DNA from: Corynebacterium sp. TAE3-ERU16
Lineage (GTDB): Bacteria; Actinomycetota; Actinomycetes; Mycobacteriales; Mycobacteriaceae
Assembly: GCF_019209935.1 (NCBI RefSeq)
Contig: NZ_JAHUTN010000007.1
Span: forward strand, 83,337 to 147,336
Length of the DNA: 64,000 nucleotides
Direction: 5' to 3'
Position numbers and translations under genes: made by a program. This document shows, one piece after another, positions 55,821 through 63,915 of this stretch; the first letter of the stretch is position 1; each line of letters opens with the position of its first letter. The notes under the pieces are model-generated. The model had not been told where the DNA came from and did not search any database. It worked only from the letters and a program-made list of their open reading frames with translations.

Positions 55821-57248
55821 CTACTCCGGGGTGTAGAGCCGGATGTTGTCGACCGTGGCGGAGCCTTCGTAGTAGTTCAGGTGCGGGATACCGATGACGA
55901 AGTTGTCGGGGTACGCCGAGCCTGCGGGCCACATCTCCTTCTCGAACGAACCGTACTTACCCTCGTCGAAGGTCAGTGTCTCGTTGAAACGACCGTCGTA
56001 CTCTCCGGGGGTCTGGTTGTAGTGCCAGATGGAGGTTTCCCGACCGTTGACCTCGCTGATGAACGGGCGCTCGTAACGGTAGGTCTGCTGACCGACGTTC
56101 TTGAAGTTGCCGCTCATCTCCTGGACGTAGCCTGTTTTGGTGCGCTCGATGGCGAACCTGTAGGTCTCGTCCGGCATCAGCTCGGGCTGCAGCTCGACCG
56201 CCGACACGATGGTCGCGTCCTTGTCGGAGCCGTCCCTCACGCCGCACTCGGTGGGCATGATGAACTGGTTGTAGGCGAAGGCCTTGTCACGCCAGGCGCT
56301 GCCGTCGAAGAAGATCTCGTTCACACCGTTGCCGTTGGACTCAGTGTAGGGGAAGATCTCCTTGGTGGCGGGGTTGCAGGCCTTGTAGACGCGGGCCCAG
56401 CCGCCGTTGACGGAGTAGATGTCCATGCCGACCTTGCGGTGGCTGTGGATGAAGATGTTGTTGTGCGGTGCGGGGTGTGCGTAGTCCATGATGGACAGCA
56501 GGTAGTAACCGTTCTCCGCGGTGACGTTGCCCCAGGGCTTCGCGCAGCCGTCGACCTTGTCGGCACCGCCCTGGCTGTAGTCACCCTTGCGGGTCCACGG
56601 GAAGTTGGTCTTGCATTCGCCGGGGACGTAGCCGTTGGTCTTGCCGTCGTAGTCCCATCCGTTGTTCTCCCCGCCGGGTCGCTTGCCGCCGAAATCGAGG
56701 GTCTTGAGCTCGTACTCGACGCGGTACTGGCTGGGCAACGGATCGGTGGAGGTGAAGATCAGGCCACCGTCCCACGGGACGTTGATCTTGGCGGCACCGT
56801 TCTTGACCTCGAGGGTGGGCGGGGTCGCCTTGGAGCCGTCGGGGTTGATGTCCCGGGTGCCCATCTCGACGGTCAGCCAGCCCTTCTCACCGATCTCGAC
56901 ATGCTTGCGCAGCAGCTTGAAGCTGTCGAGTGCACGCTGGAACGAGGGACCGCCGATGTGCTGGAAGTAGATGCCGTCGTCGTCGAACTCGTCGACGTTC
57001 CACGGGCTGTCTTCACCGTAGGTGTCCTGGACCCACGGGACCGCATCGAGGTTGGGGGCGGTGTCGAAGGTCTCCTCGTACTGGAGTTCCCAGCCGTCGC
57101 GGTGGGCGTCGTCCAACCAGTCGTATCCGTAATCGGGGTAGCTCGATCCGAGAGAGCTGCTCGACGATCCGACGAAACCGTAGAGCGGAAGGCTCACGGC
57201 GCTGACGGCCAGGATGGCTATCGTCTTCTTCAGCGGGAGTTTCCTCAT
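55821..57248 (-). CDS. Secreted jelly-roll (GH16/LamG-like) protein, unknown activity
   Basis: 475 residues. A Sec signal (KKTIAILAVSAVSLPLYGF) and Ser-rich start are followed by a beta-rich domain with aromatic-rich strands (GWELQYEETFD, LIFTSTDPLPSQYRVEYELKTLDFGG, IWHYNQTPGEYDG) ending in ATVDNIRLYTPE, as in concanavalin-like lectin/glucanase folds. The GH16 catalytic motif ExDxxE is not seen, so it may be a lectin or a different enzyme. No anchor motif. It lies just beyond the SIS gene of the PTS locus, separated by a strong hairpin. Start ATG 57248; the upstream frame is not coding. Confidence 0.6.
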   Translation of the reverse strand: MRKLPLKKTIAILAVSAVSLPLYGFVGSSSSSLGSSYPDYGYDWLDDAHRDGWELQYEETFDTAPNLDAVPWVQDTYGEDSPWNVDEFDDDGIYFQHIGGPSFQRALDSFKLLRKHVEIGEKGWLTVEMGTRDINPDGSKATPPTLEVKNGAAKINVPWDGGLIFTSTDPLPSQYRVEYELKTLDFGGKRPGGENNGWDYDGKTNGYVPGECKTNFPWTRKGDYSQGGADKVDGCAKPWGNVTAENGYYLLSIMDYAHPAPHNNIFIHSHRKVGMDIYSVNGGWARVYKACNPATKEIFPYTESNGNGVNEIFFDGSAWRDKAFAYNQFIMPTECGVRDGSDKDATIVSAVELQPELMPDETYRFAIERTKTGYVQEMSGNFKNVGQQTYRYERPFISEVNGRETSIWHYNQTPGEYDGRFNETLTFDEGKYGSFEKEMWPAGSAYPDNFVIGIPHLNYYEGSATVDNIRLYTPE

Positions 57249-57358
57249 GTTGTTCTCCTTGCTGGTGCGGTGCCACTGGGGCACCTGTGCGGTTGACCGG
57301 GCACCGGTTCGGGGATCGGCGTACCGGTCGAGGAATGTATCAGTTCTAGTGTACCTAC

Positions 57359-57401
57359 GGACCGTCCGTCCGCTTTCCGATCGAAAGGGGACGGACGGTC
57401 C
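57359..57401. terminator. Hairpin between SIS gene and secreted protein gene
   Basis: 19-base arms (57359-57377 with 57383-57401, one mismatch), five-base loop. It ends the leftward PTS transcript and separates it from the secreted-protein gene. Confidence 0.7.
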
Positions 57402-57439
57402 TTGTTGACCCTGCGCGGGCCGTCCGTGGACGGTTCGCG

Positions 57440-58189
57440 CTAGTTGAGGTAGAAGATCCGGTCGGCGTTCTCGGCCATGTGCTTGGCGTTCCACTCGGCG
57501 CCACCGTCGAGGTTGGCGGCCAGGAAGACCGGTGCGGAGAAGCCCTTGGCGAGCAGCTTCTCGATGATCGCGGCGGAGAGGCTGTGCAGGATCGCGGTGG
57601 AGGTCACGCCGGAGGCCGGGGTGAACTTCTGCGGGATGCCCTCGAGGGAGAGCACGGCGTCACCGGGATCGACCTTGTTGTCCAGGACGACGTCGGCGTG
57701 ATCCAGGAGCTTCGTTCCGTCCGGGACACGGGAGTCGACCGCTGCGGTGTACTTCTGCGAGGTCAGCGCGACCACGAAGACGCCGTTCGCCTTGGCGGAG
57801 CGGGCGAGCTCGACCGGGACCGCGTTGCGGCCGGAGACGGAGACGTCGATGAGGACGTCGCCCTCCTTCAGCGGGGAGTTGTTGAAGAGGACCTCACCGT
57901 AGCCGGGCATCTGCTCCATCTGGGAGCCCAGGGTGGTGGGGCGCGTGGTCAGGGCTTCGATGCCGGGGCCGTAGAGGGGGTTGATGAGCATCAGACCACC
58001 TGCACGGTAGACGATGTCCTGGACCGGCAGGGACGAGTGGGAGGCACCGAAGGCGAAGATGCGGCCGCCGGCGATGACCTTGTCGGCGATGGTGTCCGCG
58101 GCATCCTCGACCTTGGGGAGTTCTTCCTCGCGGATCTTCGCGAGCAGGGCGGTGATTTCGTCGAAGTAGGTGTTGAGAAGGTCTGACAT
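57440..58189 (-). CDS. SIS-domain sugar-phosphate protein (UPF0309 type)
   Basis: 249 residues, one SIS domain. Opens with a helical MSDLLNTYFDEITALLAKI, then the phosphosugar-binding FAFGASHSSLPVQD and VSVSGRNAVPVELA, with ending HMAENADRIFYLN. Likely an isomerase, deaminase or epimerase acting on a sugar phosphate made by the PTS. UPF0309 proteins are often beside PTS or sugar kinases; activity not established. Last gene of the leftward operon. Confidence 0.82.
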   Translation of the reverse strand: MSDLLNTYFDEITALLAKIREEELPKVEDAADTIADKVIAGGRIFAFGASHSSLPVQDIVYRAGGLMLINPLYGPGIEALTTRPTTLGSQMEQMPGYGEVLFNNSPLKEGDVLIDVSVSGRNAVPVELARSAKANGVFVVALTSQKYTAAVDSRVPDGTKLLDHADVVLDNKVDPGDAVLSLEGIPQKFTPASGVTSTAILHSLSAAIIEKLLAKGFSAPVFLAANLDGGAEWNAKHMAENADRIFYLN

Positions 58190-58306
58190 GGTTTTTCTCT
58201 TCCTTCTTTCTGGTTGAGCTTGGGGGGCGTGAAACGTTGGGCGGGCGGATCGGATGCCGCCCTGGACCGGTGCCCGGGGTTCCACCCCGGGCACCGGAGG
58301 GGGTCA

Positions 58307-59641
58307 TCAGACTCCGAAGAGCTTTCCGATTCCGTCCACGACGATGCCGGGGACGATGGCGTCCGGGACGGTGAAGCCGAGGCCTTCCGCGCCGAACTCG
58401 GTGAGGTCACCGAAGACCTGCATGTTGAAGGCGTAGGAGATGAGGATCCAGCCGAGGAAGCCCCAGAGGAAACCACCGAGCCAGGCGGCGGTGCGGCCAC
58501 CGGTGGAGTTCGCGAAGATCGCGGCGGTACCGGAGGCGAAGAAGGCGACGATCATCGACGGGATCGGGACCGGCCAGCCGAGCGCGACACACAGCGCCAT
58601 ACCGGCGATCTGACCGATGAGGCCGGAGATCAGACCGACGAGCAGGGCGTTGGGGGCGAAGGCGAACAGGACCGGGACGTCGAGGGCCGGGATGGCGTTC
58701 GGGATGACCTTCTGCGAGATGCCCTCGAAGGCGGGGACGATCTCACCGATCAGCATGCGGACACCGTAGAGGAGGATGAGCATACCGGCGGTGAACTGCA
58801 GCGCCATGAGCAGGGCGAAGACGATCCAGTTCTGGCCGTCGGAGATACCGCCGTCGTCGACAGCGGCCTGGAAGGCACCGGTGCCACCGGAGATGACCGC
58901 GGCGGTCGCGGACAGCAGGGAGACGATCGTCATGACGATGGTCGTGGAGACCGCGACGTCACGGAAGAAGGAGAGCTTCTCGGGGAGCTGGGTGTCCTCG
59001 GTGGACTTCTCCTTGTTGCCAACGACCATGCCGAGGTAGCCGCAGAGGACGTTCAGCAGGGTCTGGCCGTGTGCGAAACCGACCTCGTTGCCGCCGGTGA
59101 TCCTGCGGACGAAGGGCTGTGCGATGGCCGGGGCGAGAGTGTAGTAGAAGCCGACCAGGAGCGACGCGGTGAAGACCGTGAGGAACGGGTTGAAGCCGAG
59201 GGAGTGCATCAGGATCGTGAATGCACCGGCGTGGACCCAGATCATGTGGCCCGTGAGGTAGACGTAGTGCCAGGGGGTCACACGCGCCAGGAACAGGTGG
59301 AACATGTAACCGAACAGCATGGTCAGGCCGATTTCGGAACCGATGGTACCGACACCGGAGGTCTGGACCGCGGAGACGACGGCCTCATCGAATGTGACGA
59401 AGGTGGTGATTCCCGAGGTGGGGAACGCCATCTCGAACATGCTCTGGATGGGGGCGAGGCCCTTGACCAGGACGCCGGCGCCGCCACCGATGATCAGCAG
59501 TGACAGTGCCGTCTTCACCGTTCCGGTGATGACGTCGCCGGTGGGCTTCTTCTGGACCATCAGTCCGATGAACGCGATCGCGCCGACGATGACGGCGGGG
59601 ATCTGGATCAGCTGAACGATGAAATCTAGAACGGGATTCAT
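58307..59641 (-). CDS. PTS EIIC component, GAT (ascorbate/galactitol-like) family
   Basis: 444 residues, about ten to eleven helices. EIIC-GAT hallmarks: the GVLVKGLAPIQSMFE loop, VRRITGGNEVGFAHGQTLLNVLCG and GMVVGNKEKSTEDTQLP, shared by UlaA-like permeases. It moves the sugar across the membrane while EIIB phosphorylates it. The substrate cannot be told from sequence. Start ATG 59641, 39 bases after the EIIB stop. Confidence 0.87.
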   Translation of the reverse strand: MNPVLDFIVQLIQIPAVIVGAIAFIGLMVQKKPTGDVITGTVKTALSLLIIGGGAGVLVKGLAPIQSMFEMAFPTSGITTFVTFDEAVVSAVQTSGVGTIGSEIGLTMLFGYMFHLFLARVTPWHYVYLTGHMIWVHAGAFTILMHSLGFNPFLTVFTASLLVGFYYTLAPAIAQPFVRRITGGNEVGFAHGQTLLNVLCGYLGMVVGNKEKSTEDTQLPEKLSFFRDVAVSTTIVMTIVSLLSATAAVISGGTGAFQAAVDDGGISDGQNWIVFALLMALQFTAGMLILLYGVRMLIGEIVPAFEGISQKVIPNAIPALDVPVLFAFAPNALLVGLISGLIGQIAGMALCVALGWPVPIPSMIVAFFASGTAAIFANSTGGRTAAWLGGFLWGFLGWILISYAFNMQVFGDLTEFGAEGLGFTVPDAIVPGIVVDGIGKLFGV

Positions 59642-59680
59642 GATGATTCTGAACCGATCTGTGTGGAATGGGCGGGGGGA

Positions 59681-59965
59681 TTACTTGGAGTTGAACTCGT
59701 TGATGGCGTCGAGCACCTTTGTGCGGACCTCGTTCTTGTCGATGAGGTTGTCGATGAGCACGACGATGGACTTCGTTCCCTGGACGTTGCTCGCCATGCC
59801 GCTGGTGGTGACGACGATGTCGGAGGGCTGGGACTTGAAGGAGCCGAGGTCGATGGCCTGAACCTGGGCGTCGATGTTCTCGCCCTTGAGGAGGGTACGG
59901 ATCTGGCTTGCGAGCATCATGGAGGTTCCGAGGCCCATGCCGCAGACGGTTGCGATGGAGATCAT
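59681..59965 (-). CDS. PTS EIIB component (GAT/ascorbate-like)
   Basis: 94 residues, single EIIB domain. Phosphoryl-carrying Cys8 in ATVCGMGLGTSMML, the P-loop-like motif of lactose/ascorbate-type EIIB. Accepts phosphate from EIIA and passes it to the sugar bound in EIIC. Confidence 0.9.
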   Translation of the reverse strand: MISIATVCGMGLGTSMMLASQIRTLLKGENIDAQVQAIDLGSFKSQPSDIVVTTSGMASNVQGTKSIVVLIDNLIDKNEVRTKVLDAINEFNSK

Positions 59966-60021
59966 TGTGGGGTCCTTACTGTTGGTGTCTTGAGATGTCT
60001 GGTGTGGAGCGGGTGAAGCTG

Positions 60022-60465
60022 TCAGTCGTCGGAGAGATCGGTGAAGATGGCGGCGAGCTCCTCGTCGGTCTCCGCGGCGCGGACACGGTCGATCAGGTCA
60101 CCGTCGGAGAGGACGTTGGCGAGTGACTTGATCATCTCCATGTGCCCCTTCTTGTCGCCGGCGGCGAAGGAGACGAGCACATCGACGGGGTCGTTGGCGG
60201 GGCTGCCGAACTCCACCGGGGTGGACAGCGTGACGACGGCGGTACCGGCGCGCTTGACGCCCGCCGCGGACTTCGCGTGCGGCATGGCCAACCCCGGCAT
60301 GAGCACCATGTAGGGGCCGAACTCGGTGACACCGTTGATCATCGCTTCGGCGTACTCGCTGGTTGCGATTCCCTCGCGCTCGTAGAGCCCACCGACCAGG
60401 CGGATGGCCTCACGCCAGTCGGCGGCAGTCTGCTTCGCGGCGACCGCATCGGGTTTGAAGGTCAT
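60022..60465 (-). CDS. PTS EIIA component (mannitol/fructose type)
   Basis: 147 residues. PTS_EIIA_2 domain with the phosphorylated His63 in MPGLAMPHAKS. Takes phosphate from HPr. First gene of the leftward operon; its ATG 60465 faces the 596-bp divergent control region. Confidence 0.92.
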   Translation of the reverse strand: MTFKPDAVAAKQTAADWREAIRLVGGLYEREGIATSEYAEAMINGVTEFGPYMVLMPGLAMPHAKSAAGVKRAGTAVVTLSTPVEFGSPANDPVDVLVSFAAGDKKGHMEMIKSLANVLSDGDLIDRVRAAETDEELAAIFTDLSDD

Positions 60466-60755
60466 TGTGTCCTCATCCTCCGGTGATGTTTCTGTGATTG
60501 TTTCCAGTCTCCGGAACCCGCCGTGCGGATTCCATCTTCAAAGATCAAGAGTTCCGACTGTGGGCCAGCCCTCTCAATACGCACTGTGTGCCTGTCACAA
60601 CACTGATGGTATTGAGCGTTTTTGCTCGCCGCAAGCCTTATTCTCCATTTTCAATCAGTGTCGTCATACGCCCTCCCCCCGACCCCGGAACAGTCTGGAC
60701 AGGCCGGGATCACACCCTCCCAGGGGGTAAAATGCCGGATTTATGGCGTATTACC

Positions 60756-60774
60756 TGCATTTATCACAAATGCA
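60756..60774. promoter_or_regulatory. 19-bp palindrome, candidate operator
   Basis: TGCATTT-ATCAC-AAATGCA, perfect seven-base arms. Confidence 0.5.
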
Positions 60775-60876
60775 TAACCTGTATCACAAGGGACAACATG
60801 GGGCGTCAGGCGTCACCATGAGGCTGAAATTCAGCCAAAGATCCCACCCCCGAGTGTGAAATATCTCTGATCGTTT

Positions 60877-60916
60877 GACGATTGGGTGGACAGGTTTTCA
60901 ATCATCTGCAATCATC
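60877..60916. promoter_or_regulatory. Repeated CAATCATC motif, candidate operator
   Basis: Copies at 60899-60906 and 60909-60916 on one face of the helix, and a near-inverse at 60877-60884. Confidence 0.4.
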
Positions 60917-61061
60917 GAGGGTGACAATCCGCTGAGTTTCTCTCACCGACGGGCTGGCCGACCGTCAGCCGTCGCGCACCACGAAGAGGATGCGGATCGC
61001 CGTTACCGCCACAGAGCAACGATTCAGCCACCCGAAGTCTTTTCGTTAGGAGACGATCAAC

Positions 61062-61958
61062 ATGAGCAGTGCACTCGGCACCCACATGGAACAGGAACTC
61101 ACCAGCCAGCCCGACACCTGGCAGAAGGCCCTGGACATGGAGCAGGAGCGCTCCGTCCTCCCGAAGTCCGGCGAGCGCGTCGCCGTCGTCGGCTGCGGCA
61201 CCTCCTGGTTCATGGCTCAGGCCTACGCCGCCCTCCGGGAGAGCGCCGGACACGGCGTCACCGACGCCTACACCGCCACCGAGGCCCGCCTCGACCGCGA
61301 CTACGACGTCCTGATCGCGATCACCCGGTCCGGCACCACCAGCGAGATCATCGATCTGCTGAAGCAGGTCGGGGACCGCATGCGCACCATCGCCGTTCTC
61401 GGCGACCAGAACTCCCCCGTCGCGGAACTCGCCGATCACGTGATCAACCTGGAGTTCGCCGACGAGCAGTCCGTCGTCCAGACCCGCTTCGCCACCACGG
61501 CACTGACCTTCCTGCGTGCCTCCATCGACGACCGCTCCGTCATCGAGCGCTCCATCGCGCAGGCCCGCGAGGTGCTCGCCGCCGATCTCGACGACAAGCT
61601 GGTCAACGCCGAGCAGTACTCCTTCCTCGGCACCGACTGGCGCCTCGGCCTCGCCACCGAGGCCGCCCTGAAGATGCGCGAGTCCTGCCAGGCCTGGACC
61701 GAGTCCTACAGCTCCATGGAATACCGCCACGGACCGATCGCCATCGCCTCCGAGGGCCGCATCACCTGGAACTTCGGCCCCGCCCCCGAGGGTCTGGCGG
61801 CCCAGGTCGCCGATACCGGCGCCACCTTCATCGACGAGGACATCGACCCCATGGCCGACCTGGTCCGCGTCCACCGGATCGCCCTGGCCACCGCCCGCGC
61901 CCGCGGACTCGACGCGGATCACCCGCGCAACCTGACCCGCTCGGTCATCCTCAAGTAA
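61062..61958 (+). CDS. AgaS-like SIS-domain protein (amino-sugar phosphate deaminase/isomerase)
   Basis: 298 residues, two SIS halves as in AgaS and the isomerase part of GlmS. First half: VVGCGTSWFMAQAYAAL and ITRSGTTSEIIDLL (phosphate-binding Ser/Thr). Second half: FLGTDWRLGLATEAALKMRE with SMEYRHGP. Likely converts a phosphorylated amino sugar (galactosamine-6-P-like) to a ketose phosphate with loss of ammonia, or cleaves a fructosamine-type phosphate. ATG 61062 follows TTAGGAGACGATC. First gene of the rightward operon. Confidence 0.8.
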   Translation: MSSALGTHMEQELTSQPDTWQKALDMEQERSVLPKSGERVAVVGCGTSWFMAQAYAALRESAGHGVTDAYTATEARLDRDYDVLIAITRSGTTSEIIDLLKQVGDRMRTIAVLGDQNSPVAELADHVINLEFADEQSVVQTRFATTALTFLRASIDDRSVIERSIAQAREVLAADLDDKLVNAEQYSFLGTDWRLGLATEAALKMRESCQAWTESYSSMEYRHGPIAIASEGRITWNFGPAPEGLAAQVADTGATFIDEDIDPMADLVRVHRIALATARARGLDADHPRNLTRSVILK

Positions 61959-61989
61959 CCACACTGGCCCCGACACGAAGGATCAGCAC

Positions 61990-62949
61990 GTGAGTACACG
62001 ACCCACCGCAGACACCGGCGCAACCGCCGCCGTCGTCGCCATCACCCCGAACCCGGCCCTCGATGTGACGATCACGCTGGACCGCCTCGTCCCCGAGAAG
62101 ACGCACCGCATCGACACCGCTCAGCGCAAACTCGGCGGCAAGGGGGTCAACGTCGCGGCGGTCGCCGCTGCGGAGGGGTACCCGGCGGTCATGCTCGGAC
62201 CGGTCAACGACGACGCCCCCGGGCACGTCCCCGCCGAAGGCAAGGCCTCCCCCGAGGCGGCATTCACCCCCACACCGGTACGCCTCCGGGAGACCTTCGC
62301 CATCCACACCACCGACGATGGCGCGACCAGCATCATCAACGAGAAGGGTGACCGGCACCCGGCGGAGATCTGGACGCAGCTGGCGGATCAGCTCGAGCGC
62401 ACGCTCGTGGCGCACCCGGGCAGCACCGTCACGGTGTCCGGCTCCTGGCCTCCCGGCGCGGACGAGAGCGTCCTCGAGACCATGATCGACCGCACCCGTA
62501 AGGCCGGCGCCCGGATCATCGTCGACTGCGCCGGCGCCCACCTGAAGGCCGCCTGTCGCGCAGGGGTGGACGTCGTCAAGCCGAACGCCGCCGAACTCGC
62601 GGCGACCACCGGCACGGATGATCCCGAGGCCGGTGCCGCACAGCTCCTCGACCTGGGTGTCGGGCTGGTCATCGTGTCGATGGGCGAGGAGGGCCTGCTC
62701 GCCGTCGACCGCGCGGGCAGCACCCGCGCGCGTCTCCCCGAACCCCTGACGGGCAACCCCACCGGTGCCGGCGACGCACTCGTCTCCGCACTGGCGACCG
62801 GCCTCATCGACGGTCTCGAGCGTGGGGAACTGCTCCGCCGCGCCACCGCCTGGTCGGCCGCCGCCGTCCTGGAGGACACCGCCGGCGTGATCAGCGAACG
62901 GTGGCGGGAACTCGCCGACACCGTGATCATCGACGAACGCACCAACTGA
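61990..62949 (+). CDS. PfkB-family sugar-phosphate kinase (1-phosphofructokinase/tagatose-6-P kinase type)
   Basis: 319 residues. AITPNPALDVTITLDRL at the N-terminus and LGGKGVNVA are the LacC/FruK signatures; GNPTGAGDALVSAL near residue 260 carries the catalytic Asp and anion hole. Phosphorylates a ketose monophosphate to the bisphosphate. Neighbours point to tagatose-6-P or a related ketose. GTG 61990, 31 bases after the AgaS-like gene. Confidence 0.87.
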   Translation: MSTRPTADTGATAAVVAITPNPALDVTITLDRLVPEKTHRIDTAQRKLGGKGVNVAAVAAAEGYPAVMLGPVNDDAPGHVPAEGKASPEAAFTPTPVRLRETFAIHTTDDGATSIINEKGDRHPAEIWTQLADQLERTLVAHPGSTVTVSGSWPPGADESVLETMIDRTRKAGARIIVDCAGAHLKAACRAGVDVVKPNAAELAATTGTDDPEAGAAQLLDLGVGLVIVSMGEEGLLAVDRAGSTRARLPEPLTGNPTGAGDALVSALATGLIDGLERGELLRRATAWSAAAVLEDTAGVISERWRELADTVIIDERTN

Positions 62950-62975
62950 CACCCCCACACGAAGGAACCCAAACC

Positions 62976-63812
62976 ATGACCAGAATCAACACCTTCGACA
63001 TCGTCAAGGACGCAGCCGGGAAGAAGATCGGCGCCGCGGCCTTCAACGTCATCCATCTCGAGACCGCCGAGGCACTGGTCTCCGCCGCGGAGCGGGCCGG
63101 CAAGCCGGTCATCCTGCAGATGAGCCACAACTGCGTCCGCTACCACGGCGACAACCTGGAGCCCATCGGCCTCGCCATGATCGCGCTGGCCGAGGCTTCC
63201 TCCGCTCCGATCGCCGTCCACCTGGACCACTGCGAGTCCGTCGATCTCGCCAAGCAGGCCATCGACCTCGGCTTCGATTCCGTCATGTACGACGGTTCGA
63301 CCCTGAGCGTCGAGGAGAACATCGCGAACACCGCGGAGGTCGTCCGCTACGCCCACGAGCGTGGCGCGACCGTCGAGGCGGAGCTCGGTGAGATCGGCGG
63401 CAAGACCGCCCACACCCCGGGTGTGCGCACCAGCCCGGACGAGGCGAAGCAGTTCGTCGCCGACACCGGTGTCGACGGCCTCGCCGTCGCCGTCGGTTCC
63501 GAGCACGCCATGCAGGAACGCACCGCATCCCTCGACATCGACCTGATCGGCGAGCTCAAGGACGCCGCCGGCGTCCCGCTGGTGCTCCACGGTTCCTCCG
63601 GTGTCCCCGACGAGGAGATCCAGCGCGGCATCCGTGCCGGTATGACGAAGATCAACGTCTCGACGCACCTCAACGGCCACTTCACCCGTGCCGTGCGTGA
63701 ATTCCTGGACGACAACCCGTCGGTCACGGATTCCCGCAAGTACATCAAGGCGGGACGTGAGGCACTGAGCGCCGAAGCCGAGCGACTCATCGGCGTCTTC
63801 ACCGAAGTATAG
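62976..63812 (+). CDS. Class II ketose-bisphosphate aldolase (GatY/KbaY-like)
   Basis: 278 residues. Zinc- and substrate-binding motif VHLDHCE (Asp84, His85), VEAELGEIGG with the metal-site Glu, LHGSSGVPDEEI and KINVSTHLN. Cleaves fructose- or tagatose-1,6-bisphosphate to DHAP and glyceraldehyde-3-P. The size is that of GatY/KbaY rather than the 340-residue FbaA. ATG 62976 follows GAAGGAA. Ends the rightward operon at a hairpin. Confidence 0.88.
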   Translation: MTRINTFDIVKDAAGKKIGAAAFNVIHLETAEALVSAAERAGKPVILQMSHNCVRYHGDNLEPIGLAMIALAEASSAPIAVHLDHCESVDLAKQAIDLGFDSVMYDGSTLSVEENIANTAEVVRYAHERGATVEAELGEIGGKTAHTPGVRTSPDEAKQFVADTGVDGLAVAVGSEHAMQERTASLDIDLIGELKDAAGVPLVLHGSSGVPDEEIQRGIRAGMTKINVSTHLNGHFTRAVREFLDDNPSVTDSRKYIKAGREALSAEAERLIGVFTEV

Positions 63813-63832
63813 AATCAGCTACACGGCCAGTC

Positions 63833-63871
63833 GTCCGGTCGCCGCGCACGGGACGGGGGCGGCGACCGGAC
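63833..63871 (+). terminator. Terminator of the rightward sugar operon
   Basis: GTCCGGTCGCCGC (63833-63845) pairs perfectly with 63859-63871. Confidence 0.7.
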
Positions 63872-63901
63872 GCCCCCACATTTACCAGTCCCTGCGATGC
63901 G

Positions 63902-63915
63902 CCCCCCCGGGGGGG
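63902..63915. repeat. C7G7 palindrome
   Basis: Seven Cs followed by seven Gs, just after the terminator. Purpose unknown. Confidence 0.5.

Larger units (their letters stand above)
60466..61061. promoter_or_regulatory. 596-bp divergent control region of the PTS/sugar locus
   Basis: AT-richer than the flanks, no gene. Contents: CTCAATAC (60573-60580) with its inverse GTATTGAG (60609-60616), enclosing TGTGTGCCTGTCACA (60585-60599), which is CRP/GlxR-like but one base short. TGCATTT-N5-AAATGCA palindrome (60756-60774). TATCACAA twice, 20 bp apart (60762, 60782). CAATCATC twice, 10 bp apart (60899, 60909), with the near-inverse GACGATTG at 60877. A TAAAAT box at 60728-60733 could be a plus-strand -10. 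AGGAG precedes the AgaS-like start. Confidence 0.6.

Noticed and set aside
57894..58307. Minus-strand frame over the SIS gene start
   Set aside because: Shadow of the SIS gene; R/H/P-rich with no motif.
60585..60599. TGTGTGCCTGTCACA as a GlxR site
   Set aside because: The spacing between half sites is one base short of the 16-bp consensus, so it is kept only as part of the control region, not called as a GlxR site.
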